DNA of 6,526 bases from Candidatus Rokuibacteriota bacterium. Its GTDB lineage: Bacteria > Methylomirabilota > Methylomirabilia > Rokubacteriales > CSP1-6. Position numbers and translations under genes: made by a program. Positions 1-5,815 of this stretch are shown here, in pieces; position 1 is the stretch's first letter; every line of letters starts with the position of its first letter. The stretch covers positions 1 through 6,526 of the forward strand of contig QHRT01000321.1 in assembly GCA_003220195.1 (NCBI GenBank), written 5' to 3'. A model generated the notes under the pieces. That model did no database searches and was not told the origin of the DNA. It saw only the letters and a list, made by a program, of their open reading frames with translations.

Positions 1-1
1 G

Positions 2-457
2 GGGTACGTGTCGTTCGCGGATGGACCGTGGCTGCATCTCCGGCTGCTGGTCCTGCCCGCGGTCACGCTGGGGCTGTTCATGGCTGCCCTCGTCACCCGC
101 ATGACCCGCGCGACGATGCTCGAGGTGAAGCGGAGCGACTTCGTGCGGACGGCCCGGAGCAAGGGCCTGCCGGAGCGGCTCGTGCTGTTGCGGCACACGC
201 TCAAGAACGCCCTGATCCCCGTGGTGACGCTGACCGGCGTGGAGGTTGGCACTCTGCTGGGCGGGACCGTGATCATCGAGTACGTCTTCACCTGGCCAGG
301 AGTGAGCACCCTCGTGATCACGGCCGCGAACCGCCGCGACTACCCGATGGTGCAGGGCGTCGTGCTGGTCATCGCCCTGGCGTTCGTGCTGATCAACCTG
401 CTCGTCGACCTGCTCAATGCGTATCTCGACCCGCGCATCCGGTACGGTCGGGCCTGA
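2..457 (+). CDS. DppB-type ABC transporter permease, C-terminal part (5' end outside window)
   Basis: This is the inner-membrane permease subunit of a peptide/nickel (Dpp/Opp) ABC importer, which would form the translocation pore with the DppC-type protein encoded next. The frame is open from the first bases of the window, so the N-terminal half is missing; the GTG at position 8 is an internal codon, not the start. The visible ~151 residues hold the conserved cytoplasmic EAA loop (TRMTRATMLEVKRSDFVRTA, then RSKGLPERLVLLRHTLKNAL), a following membrane segment, the family motif TWPGVSTLVITA, the DYPMVQGVV segment, a last hydrophobic helix and the usual C-terminal LLNAYLDPRIRYG. All of these match the BPD_transp_1 family end to end. 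The stop lies 3 bp before the next start, which indicates an operon. The family call is secure; the substrate (peptide, sugar, opine, other) cannot be read from a permease. Confidence 0.93.
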   Translation, partial: GYVSFADGPWLHLRLLVLPAVTLGLFMAALVTRMTRATMLEVKRSDFVRTARSKGLPERLVLLRHTLKNALIPVVTLTGVEVGTLLGGTVIIEYVFTWPGVSTLVITAANRRDYPMVQGVVLVIALAFVLINLLVDLLNAYLDPRIRYGRA

Positions 458-460
458 GCG

Positions 461-1348
461 ATGGCCACCGAGCAGAGCATGGCGCCCGCCGGCCGCAACA
501 TCAGCAAGTCGACGATCAGACTCACGAAGGCCGGCGGCCGGCGCCGTCCGAACCTGCGCATCATGATCGGCGGTGGCATCCTGACCGGCTTCGTGGTGAT
601 CGCCGTGGTCGCTCCGCTCATCGCGCCGTACGATCCGCTGCTGCCGGATCAGACCCGCTCGCTGGCGCCCCCCAGCGTCGCCCATCCGCTGGGCAACGAC
701 GAGTTCGGGCGGGACGTGCTCAGCCGACTCATCTTCGGCGCCAGGATCTCGATCGAGGTCTCGATGGTTTCGATCGCCTTGGCGCTCGGCGTCGGCACGA
801 TGGCCGGGTTGCTGGCCGGCTACTTCGGGGGGCTGGTCGACTGGATCGTCATGCGCGCGGCGGACGTGGTGCTCTCGGTGCCGCCGGTGCTGCTGGCGAT
901 CGGTATAGTGGCGATCCTCGGACCGAGCCTGCCGAACCTGATCCTGACGATCGCGGTGCTGTACGCGCCCCGCTTCGCTCGGGTCGCCTATTCGTCCGCC
1001 CGCGCTGTGCGCGCGCTGGATTACGTGCTGGCCGCGGTGGCCCTCGGTGCGGGGAGCGCGTATGTGCTCCGCAAGGCTGTCCTGCCGGCGATCGTCGCTC
1101 CGCTGATCGTCCAGGGCTCGCTGGCGCTGGGCGCGGCGATGTTGCTGGAGTCCGGCCTGAGCTTCATCGGCCTGGGGGCCCAACCGCCGACGCCGAGCTG
1201 GGGGTCGATGGTCTCCTCCGCCCGCAGCATCATGGAGCGCGTGCCGCTGCTGGTGCTGTGTCCATCGATCGCCCTGGCGACGGCGATCCTCTCCTTCAAC
1301 ATCCTCGGCGACGGCGTCCGCGACCTGCTCGACCCCCGGATGAGGTGA
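461..1348 (+). CDS. DppC-type ABC transporter permease
   Basis: This is the second permease subunit of the same Dpp/Opp-type importer, 295 residues, the usual length for the family. A basic N-terminal tail (residues 11-33, rich in K and R) precedes a first membrane helix at about 35-55. Then come the typical periplasmic stretch ending HPLGNDEFGRDVLSRLIFGA (76-95) and helices near 97-120, 132-155 and 158-172. The EAA loop is at about 180-208 (RAVRALDYVLAAVALGAGS, then RKAVLPAI), followed by the signature ESGLSFIGLGAQPPTPSWGS (230-249), a last helix at about 262-284 and the terminal motif ILGDGVRDLLDPRMR. The ATG at 461 is chosen because it sits 3 bp after the upstream stop and gives the normal N-terminal tail. 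No strong Shine-Dalgarno is visible, so translational coupling is likely. Its ATPase subunits are not in the window; the next gene is convergent and ends 49 bp away. Confidence 0.95.
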   Translation: MATEQSMAPAGRNISKSTIRLTKAGGRRRPNLRIMIGGGILTGFVVIAVVAPLIAPYDPLLPDQTRSLAPPSVAHPLGNDEFGRDVLSRLIFGARISIEVSMVSIALALGVGTMAGLLAGYFGGLVDWIVMRAADVVLSVPPVLLAIGIVAILGPSLPNLILTIAVLYAPRFARVAYSSARAVRALDYVLAAVALGAGSAYVLRKAVLPAIVAPLIVQGSLALGAAMLLESGLSFIGLGAQPPTPSWGSMVSSARSIMERVPLLVLCPSIALATAILSFNILGDGVRDLLDPRMR

Positions 1349-1397
1349 TGAAGACCCGCCGTGCCATTCGCCGCGACGGGCAGCGCCTCGGCCGAGT

Positions 1398-1751
1398 TCA
1401 CGGATTGAGTAGCGGAATGCTCCTGAAGTCCGTCGCCTTCGGCAGGGACGCGAGCCATGCATGGATGTCGGCCAGGTCCGCGTTCGACAGGATCGCGTCC
1501 TGGTACGGCGGCATCGCGCCGCGCGTATTGCGCACGAACGAGGTGAGCGCGACCAGCGGCATCGGATCCGGAGCGAGCTTGGGACCGGCGATCCCGCCCT
1601 GCGCCGCGAAGCCGTGGCATTGCCAGCAGCCGTGCTTCACGTAGGCGATCTTGCCCTTCTCCGCCGAGCCGTCGGCCGCGAGGGCTCCGCCACCGACGGC
1701 GTTGGCCGCGAGCGCGAACAGAACGATGAACGGCCAGCGCCCGATCATCAT
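1398..1751 (-). CDS. small exported c-type cytochrome (class I, monohaem)
   Basis: This is a periplasmic electron carrier of 117 residues. A Sec signal peptide covers about residues 1-25: charged start MMIGRW, hydrophobic core PFIVLFALAANAV, cleavage at ALA-A. The haem-binding motif CWQCH is at 42-46, with Cys42 and Cys45 for the thioether bonds and His46 as axial ligand. The probable second axial ligand is Met80 in the segment NTRGAMPPYQD. A C-terminal helix (ADLADIHAWLASLP, 91-104) is typical of the cytochrome c fold. The start is chosen because ATG at 1751-1749 overlaps the TGA of the upstream ThDP enzyme gene as ATGA, and it gives a full signal peptide; a second in-frame ATG follows directly. 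Overlap and shared orientation imply translational coupling, so the likely role is to accept electrons from the exported ThDP enzyme; that partnership is inferred. The frame stays open far upstream of this start, but that part has no recognisable protein and overlaps the ThDP gene. Confidence 0.93.
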   Translation of the reverse strand: MMIGRWPFIVLFALAANAVGGGALAADGSAEKGKIAYVKHGCWQCHGFAAQGGIAGPKLAPDPMPLVALTSFVRNTRGAMPPYQDAILSNADLADIHAWLASLPKATDFRSIPLLNP

Positions 1752-2548
1752 CGCGGCTGCGTCCACACGTTGAGCAGCGCAGGCTGACCGGCCTGCACGA
1801 CTCTCGCCGCTTCCTTCAGCGCGGGACCGAGCTGCGCCGGATCCTTGATCGGACCCTTCGCCCACCAGCCCATCGATTCGGCGAGCTTGTGATACTCGAT
1901 GTCCGGATTCTGGATGCTCGTGCCGACCGGTCCCATGTCGCCGCCGAGATTCACCGGGCGGTTGCGGAAGTTCGACAGGCGTTGCACGTGCATCACCTCT
2001 TGATGGTAGGCGCGGTTGTTGTGCATGACGGCGAGCAGCGGGATCTTGTGCTTGGCCGCGGTCCACAGCACACCGGGGGCGTACATGAGATCTCCGTCCG
2101 ACTGGATACTGACGGAGAACCGACCGAGGTCGCGGTTGGCGAGCGCTGCGCCCACCGAGGCCGGCGCTCCGTAACCGACACCATAGCCGCCCGAGCGCCC
2201 GAGCCACTGGTGGTACTTGTCGATGGGCCACAAGCGATTCGGCCAGTTGCTGACGTTGCCTTCGGAAGCGACGAGCGACCAGTCGAGATCCCTGATCGTC
2301 GCGTAGAGCTCCATACACAGACGCGCGGTGCTGATGGGGCTCGCGTCCCAGCCGAGAGCCGCCGCGGCGCGCGTCCGTGCCTTGCCCTCGGCGAAGGCCT
2401 TCCGCGCGGCCTCGCCACGTTCCACGATTTCCGCCTGTCGCCCGTTGGAGAGCGCATGCTTCACCGCTTCGACGAGGGCCGGAAGGGTCGCTTCGGCATC
2501 TGCCGCCATCGGCACGTCGATCACCTGGAAGCGCTGATGAGCTTGCAT
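1748..2548 (-). CDS. ThDP-dependent enzyme, C-terminal piece (ThDP-binding PP domain) of a frameshifted gene
   Basis: This is the C-terminal part of an acetolactate synthase/pyruvate oxidase-fold enzyme, separated from its N-terminal part by a frameshift. The first in-frame ATG is at 2548 (266 residues), but it has no Shine-Dalgarno, so it is probably not a natural start. Residues 14-60 are a linker. The PP domain follows: DASPISTARLCMEL, EGNVSNWPNRLWP, GRSGGYGVGYGAPASVGAAL, then the metal/diphosphate motif QSDGDLMY (Asp151), ending 27 residues later in the Asn pair MHNN (177-178). SDGD replaces the usual GDG start of this motif. Residues 205-235 carry MGPVGTSIQNPDIEYHKLAE, a typical late PP segment, and the protein ends GQPALLNVWTQPR. 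The stop overlaps the cytochrome c start by 4 bp. The family is sure; the substrate is unknown. Joined to the N-terminal piece, it would restore one enzyme of about 640-660 residues. Confidence 0.85.
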   Translation of the reverse strand: MQAHQRFQVIDVPMAADAEATLPALVEAVKHALSNGRQAEIVERGEAARKAFAEGKARTRAAAALGWDASPISTARLCMELYATIRDLDWSLVASEGNVSNWPNRLWPIDKYHQWLGRSGGYGVGYGAPASVGAALANRDLGRFSVSIQSDGDLMYAPGVLWTAAKHKIPLLAVMHNNRAYHQEVMHVQRLSNFRNRPVNLGGDMGPVGTSIQNPDIEYHKLAESMGWWAKGPIKDPAQLGPALKEAARVVQAGQPALLNVWTQPR

Positions 2549-3672
2549 CCGGACTTGATGCGGCTCGCGTTCGTTCCAATGCCGTCGTTCACCGCGTTGT
2601 CGGTGTAGCTGTTCACGGTGGCCCAGAAGTCCGAGAGCTCGAGCCCGATGATGACGTCGGCGTCGTTGACCGCGGTGGGCGGCGCCGAGAGGTAATGCGT
2701 TCGCGGGAAGTTCATCCGTCCGCCCTGGTCGATCACCCGGGCTTGCAAGAGCTCCGCGAGCTGCACGAGCTGCTTCACGCCTTCGGGCGTGCGCGCCGCG
2801 CGGTCGGCCACGATCACGGGATTCCGCGCCGCGGCCAGGAGCCGCGCCGCTTCCTTCACCGCTCCGGAGTCTCCCTGGGGTGGCGCGGTCGGGACGTATC
2901 GCGGGACATAGGGCCTGGTCCCTCCGTGATTCTTCATCGGCTCCTGCTGCAGCCCTGCGTCGAGGGAGATGGCCACCGGCCCGTAGGGCGGCGTCATCGC
3001 AATCTTGTAGGCCCGCACGAACGACTGCGCGAAGTGCTGCAAGGACACCGGTGTGTCGTCCCACTTGGTGAAGTCGCGCACGAGCGCGTTGATGTCCTGC
3101 GCCGAGTGAAAGGTCGGCACCCCGGGCGGTCGATGAGCCGCGTCCAGGTCGTTGCCGCCGATCACGATCACGGGCACCCGATCGCACCACGCGTTGTAGA
3201 CCGCCATCGCCGCGTGCTGGAGCCCGACGGTCCCGTGGCAGAGCGTCATCAGCGGCTTGCCCGCGACCTTGAAGTAACCGTGAGCCATGCCGACGCCGGA
3301 CTCCTCGTGCATGCAGCTGAGGAACTCTGGCATGCGGTTGGCGCCATAGTTGATGATCGACTCGTGCAGCGCCCGGTAGCTCGACGCGCAGTTCGATGGG
3401 CAATACTTGATGTCGAGCGTCTTGATGACGTCGACCATGAAGTCCGAGCCGGGAACGCCGGGGACTCGAGCGAGCTCGCGCGGCGTGCCCGTCTCGGCCG
3501 CAGCGATCTTCATCGACGGCCGCCGTGCCGACGGCGCGCGCGGAACCGGCGGAGCGTCCGCGCCGCGCACGGGCGACGGGAGCACGCTGGCCGCACCCGC
3601 CGCGCTTGCTGCGACGACGCCCTTGAGAAACCCGCGGCGACCGACCTTCGGACCTGCGCCCTTGCGCGCCAT
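2521..3672 (-). CDS. Tat-exported ThDP-dependent enzyme, N-terminal piece (PYR and central domains), ends early at a frameshift
   Basis: This is the N-terminal 383 residues of an acetolactate synthase/pyruvate oxidase-like enzyme. The signal peptide has the twin-arginine motif GRRGFLKG (Arg12-Arg13), a hydrophobic stretch at 19-31 and a possible cleavage at ADA-P (38-40), so export of the folded, cofactor-loaded protein by Tat is expected. The PYR domain spans about 70-235; its catalytic glutamate is Glu123 in MHEESGVGMAHGY, and it continues with CHGTVGLQHAAMAVYNAW and VIVIGGNDL. The central domain spans about 265-380 (AARLLAAARNPVIVADRAAR, DADVIIGLELSDFW). The frame ends at TGA 2523-2521, just after SGCKLIS, exactly where the linker to the PP domain should start. 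The ATG at 3672 is chosen because AGGAGG lies 8 bp upstream and the Tat motif follows at once; the frame is open to 3870 but that extension has no support. Cys91 and Cys95 form an unusual pair. The split probably makes this copy non-functional unless it is a sequence error. Confidence 0.85.
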   Translation of the reverse strand: MARKGAGPKVGRRGFLKGVVAASAAGAASVLPSPVRGADAPPVPRAPSARRPSMKIAAAETGTPRELARVPGVPGSDFMVDVIKTLDIKYCPSNCASSYRALHESIINYGANRMPEFLSCMHEESGVGMAHGYFKVAGKPLMTLCHGTVGLQHAAMAVYNAWCDRVPVIVIGGNDLDAAHRPPGVPTFHSAQDINALVRDFTKWDDTPVSLQHFAQSFVRAYKIAMTPPYGPVAISLDAGLQQEPMKNHGGTRPYVPRYVPTAPPQGDSGAVKEAARLLAAARNPVIVADRAARTPEGVKQLVQLAELLQARVIDQGGRMNFPRTHYLSAPPTAVNDADVIIGLELSDFWATVNSYTDNAVNDGIGTNASRIKSGCKLISASR

Positions 3673-3680
3673 GGCGATCT

Positions 3681-3686
3681 CCTCCT
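3681..3686 (-). promoter_or_regulatory. Shine-Dalgarno of the ThDP enzyme gene
   Basis: On the minus strand AGGAGG is followed after 8 bases (agatcgcc) by the ATG at 3672. It is a perfect anti-16S match at standard spacing. It decides the start against the longer frame reaching 3870, and predicts strong translation initiation. Confidence 0.85.
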
Positions 3687-3826
3687 GCCTCTCGGTCTTC
3701 AGAACTACTTGCGCATGCAGTGGCACGGCACCGGGTTTCTTCAGACAGCAGGCGAAGACAACCGGCACGCTCGGAGGGTAGCACGCGAGACGATCACACC
3801 GTTCTCGAGCATCACTTCGCACGCGC

Positions 3827-3855
3827 TTGTCTCTCGCCGCATCCACCGGAGACAA
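3827..3855. promoter_or_regulatory. inverted repeat in the divergent intergenic region, possible operator or promoter
   Basis: A perfect 7-bp inverted repeat, TTGTCTC (3827-3833) and GAGACAA (3849-3855), has a 15-base spacer, so the arm centres are 22 bp apart, about two helical turns. It lies between the divergent ThDP and aldolase genes, 62 bp before the aldolase start. On the plus strand TTGTCT and GACAAT (3851-3856), 18 bp apart, also match -35 and -10 boxes at 4 of 6 positions each, so it could instead be a weak sigma-70-like promoter for the aldolase unit. An inverted repeat this size can occur by chance in a region this long, so support is modest. Confidence 0.35.
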
Positions 3856-3917
3856 TGTGACGACGATCAAACTGACTGGGGCGCCGCCGGGCGCACTGGG
3901 GGCAGGACCACAGAGCC

Positions 3918-4706
3918 ATGCGCACCAACACGACGAAAGCGAAACTGGCCGAGGGCAAGGTCGTCTTCGGCGCCATCATCAGCCGCCACGCGCCGGATCT
4001 GGTCGAGCTGTTCGGAGCGATCGGCTATGACTTCGTCATGATCGATTGCGAGCACGGTCCGATGAGCCTGGACGAGGTCGAGCACATGGTGCGGGCCGCC
4101 GAGGTGTTCGGCATCACGCCGATCACCCGCATTCCCAACCACGAGGACTCGACGATCTTGCGCTTTCTGGACCGCGGCGTGCAGGGCATCATCGTGCCGC
4201 ACGTCAACACGCGCGACGCGGCCGAAGCCGTGGCCAGGGCAGCCCGGTACTGGCCCGACGGCCACCGGGGAATGGCCGGAGGCCGCGCCCACGACTACGG
4301 CGTCGGAACGTCGCGGGACGAATCGACTCGCTGGATCAACGCGCAGCTCCTGGTGATCCCGATGATCGAAGAGACCGAAGCCGTGAACAACCTGGACGCG
4401 ATCCTCAAGGTGTCCGGGATCGACGTGCTGCACGTGGCGTCCGGCGATCTCGGCCAGAGCATGGGCAATCCCGGCGCGGCGGCGGTTCGGCAGCTCATGC
4501 GCGAGGTCGTTCCCAGGATCAGGGCAGGCGGCAAGCTGGTCGGCGTGGGAGGCAATGCTCCCGGCGACGCCGCGGGGATCGCCGAGTTCATCACGCTTGG
4601 AGCCAACTTCGTGACCATCTCGGCGCTGGGCCTCCTCCGTCTCGGCGCCGACGACTTTCGCCGGCGTGTGCAAGCCGCCCTGTCGGAAAAACAGCGCTCG
4701 AACTGA
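3918..4706 (+). CDS. HpcH/HpaI family aldolase (2-oxo-acid, class II type)
   Basis: This is a cytoplasmic metal-dependent aldolase of 262 residues, the normal length for the family. Members cleave 4-hydroxy-2-oxo acids such as 4-hydroxy-2-oxoheptanedioate to pyruvate plus an aldehyde. The TIM-barrel landmarks are present in order: GAIISRHAPDLVELFGAIGYDFV (start of barrel, 18-40), the catalytic base His46 in MIDCEHGPMS, Arg71 in ITRIPNHED, which binds the pyruvate enolate, RGVQGIIVPHVNT (86-98), metal ligand Glu151 in PMIEETEAV, and metal ligand Asp177 in ASGDLGQSMGN. The insert HRGMAGGRAHDYG (116-128) corresponds to the R-G-x-x-x-x-R-A loop of the family. Only a weak AGGA (3904-3907) precedes the ATG. 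It is the first gene of the rightward unit, 51 bp before the LLM gene. Residue assignments follow alignment by eye to E. coli HpcH; the true substrate is unknown, and macrophomate synthase- or 2-keto-3-deoxyrhamnonate aldolase-like activity is equally possible. Confidence 0.9.
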   Translation: MRTNTTKAKLAEGKVVFGAIISRHAPDLVELFGAIGYDFVMIDCEHGPMSLDEVEHMVRAAEVFGITPITRIPNHEDSTILRFLDRGVQGIIVPHVNTRDAAEAVARAARYWPDGHRGMAGGRAHDYGVGTSRDESTRWINAQLLVIPMIEETEAVNNLDAILKVSGIDVLHVASGDLGQSMGNPGAAAVRQLMREVVPRIRAGGKLVGVGGNAPGDAAGIAEFITLGANFVTISALGLLRLGADDFRRRVQAALSEKQRSN

Positions 4707-4740
4707 AGCACCACCGTCACGGTCGGAACGATCGCGACGC

Positions 4741-4749
4741 AGGAGAGGA
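4741..4749 (+). promoter_or_regulatory. Shine-Dalgarno of the LLM oxidoreductase gene
   Basis: AGGAGAGGA lies 8 bases before the ATG at 4758 and contains two overlapping purine-rich matches. It is much stronger than the site before the aldolase, suggesting the second gene of the unit is initiated independently. It supports the chosen start. Confidence 0.65.
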
Positions 4750-4757
4750 CGAGACCA

Positions 4758-5810
4758 ATGGAATTCGGGATCTTCAATCTCATGGGATCGCGCGAGGCGG
4801 ACAAGCCGACGGCGCAGGTGTTTGGCGAAGTCGCCGAGCAGACGAGAAGGGCCGACGAGCTGGGCTACACGACCGCCTGGTTCGCCGAGCACCATTTCTC
4901 GAATTACTGTCTGTGCGCGTCGCCGTTGATGATGGTGGCGCATTGCGCCTCGATCACCCGGCGGATCCGGCTCGGAACCGCGGTCGTCGTGTTGCCCCTC
5001 TACAACCCGGCGCGGCTCGCCGCCGAGATCGCGACGGCCGACGCCATGTCGAACGGCCGGCTGATGCTCGGCATCGGCGCCGGATATCAGCCGTACGAGT
5101 TCGAGCGGTTTGGCATCGACATCGCGCGGAATCTCGAGATGACCGAGGAGCTTTGCGACATCCTCGACCTCGCCTTCAGCCGGGATTTCTTCAGCTACAA
5201 CGGCAAGCACTACCGGATGCCGGAGACCCACATCCCGGCGCGTCCGGTGCAGAACCCGCTGCCGATCTACGTCGCCGGCCACTCACAGGCGATGTTCCGC
5301 ACCGCGGCGCGGCATGGCTACCGGGTGCTCACGTCGGGCCGCGTGGGCGGCGCGAAGTTGCTGGCAGAGCAGTATGCCGACATCGTCGCCGCGTTCGAGG
5401 CCGAGAGCGTGCCCGTGGCGCGGGCGCAGCTCACGGTGAACCGCTTCGCCTGCATCACCGACAGCCGTGAGGAAGGGATGCGCTTCGCCGAGAACGCGCG
5501 CTATCAGACGCGGCTCGCGTCGAGCCTCCGGCGCCGCGCGGAAGTCATGCGAGGCACGGTCCTGGTCGACGTCCCGTTCCCCGACGAGCCGCCGCTCGAA
5601 ACCATCCACGACAATCTGCTGATCGGGGACGTCGAGACGGTCGCCGAACGGCTCGTCGCCGAGATCGACGCGACCAGGCCCGTGCACGTGTGCTTCTCGT
5701 TCAAGGTCGGCGACACACCGCACAAGACCGCGATGAACTCGATGGAATTGATGATCGGCGAGGTCAAGCCGAGGATCGAAAAGACGCTCGGAGCTGTCGC
5801 GGCGCGGTGA
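4758..5810 (+). CDS. LLM-class flavin-dependent oxidoreductase (bacterial luciferase-like)
   Basis: This is a cytoplasmic TIM-barrel enzyme of 350 residues that uses reduced FMN (or F420 in some subfamilies), usually to insert oxygen or oxidise an organic substrate; a separate reductase would supply reduced flavin and is not in the window. It starts at the first strand, MEFGIFNLMG. WFAEHHFSNY (41-50) matches the luciferase alpha-subunit AEHH segment with its active-site histidine. It continues with RRIRLGTAVVVLPLYNPARL (68-87), the glycine-rich family signature GRLMLGIGAGYQPYEFERFG (100-119), the lid region NGKHYRMPE and the strand NPLPIYVAGHSQ (166-177). The late LLM motif GDVETVAERL (290-299, normally G-x-P-E-x-V-A) has Val in place of Pro. 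The family is certain; the substrate is not. It ends 5 bp before the binding-protein gene and follows the aldolase by 51 bp, so one operon is likely, and the enzyme probably acts on the imported compound or its product. Confidence 0.93.
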   Translation: MEFGIFNLMGSREADKPTAQVFGEVAEQTRRADELGYTTAWFAEHHFSNYCLCASPLMMVAHCASITRRIRLGTAVVVLPLYNPARLAAEIATADAMSNGRLMLGIGAGYQPYEFERFGIDIARNLEMTEELCDILDLAFSRDFFSYNGKHYRMPETHIPARPVQNPLPIYVAGHSQAMFRTAARHGYRVLTSGRVGGAKLLAEQYADIVAAFEAESVPVARAQLTVNRFACITDSREEGMRFAENARYQTRLASSLRRRAEVMRGTVLVDVPFPDEPPLETIHDNLLIGDVETVAERLVAEIDATRPVHVCFSFKVGDTPHKTAMNSMELMIGEVKPRIEKTLGAVAAR

Positions 5811-5815
5811 GCGTG

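Larger units (their letters stand above)
1748..3672 (-). pseudogene. whole frameshifted Tat-exported ThDP enzyme gene (join of the two pieces)
   Basis: Read as one gene, this region encodes signal peptide, PYR domain, central domain and PP domain in the canonical order, but a shift of -1 is needed between SGCKLIS (codons around 2531-2550) and RFQVIDVPMAADAEA in the other frame. No slippery heptamer is seen at the junction, so programmed frameshifting is unlikely. The junction also looks shorter than the linker I recall from related proteins, where roughly 15 residues sit between the KLIS-like and QRFQ-like motifs. A deletion of 3n+1 bases (for example 46) would explain both the shift and the missing linker; this rests on memory of the family. 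Everything else in both pieces looks intact and conserved, so the lesion is recent, strain-specific or an assembly error. Confidence 0.72.

Noticed and set aside
1387..1396. 10-bp palindrome CTCGGCCGAG between the convergent gene ends, considered as a terminator
   Set aside because: It has no loop and no T-tract on either strand, so it is not a credible intrinsic terminator; chance occurrence in GC-rich DNA is likely.
28..1644. 538-codon open frame on the plus strand across both permease genes
   Set aside because: It is Arg/Pro/Gly/Ala-rich with no recognisable domain, in a shifted frame over two clear permeases; long open shadow frames are expected at this GC content.
2521..2548. Programmed -1 frameshift producing the full ThDP enzyme
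   Set aside because: No slippery heptamer is visible at the overlap, and the linker appears shortened, which points to a deletion or sequence error.
1752..2579. Upstream in-frame extension of the cytochrome c gene
   Set aside because: It lies over the ThDP PP domain, is low-complexity, and would bury the signal peptide; the ATGA overlap start is better.
3673..3870. 66-residue N-terminal extension of the ThDP enzyme
   Set aside because: The strong AGGAGG at 3681-3686 and the Tat motif right after the ATG at 3672 fix the shorter start.
2377..4041. 554-codon open frame on the plus strand opposite the ThDP enzyme
   Set aside because: Antisense shadow of a well-conserved gene, His/Arg-rich, no family features; it runs across the divergent intergenic region into the aldolase.
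3867..5282. 471-codon open frame on the minus strand opposite the aldolase and LLM genes
   Set aside because: Antisense shadow with low-complexity composition and no motif; both sense genes have full catalytic motifs.
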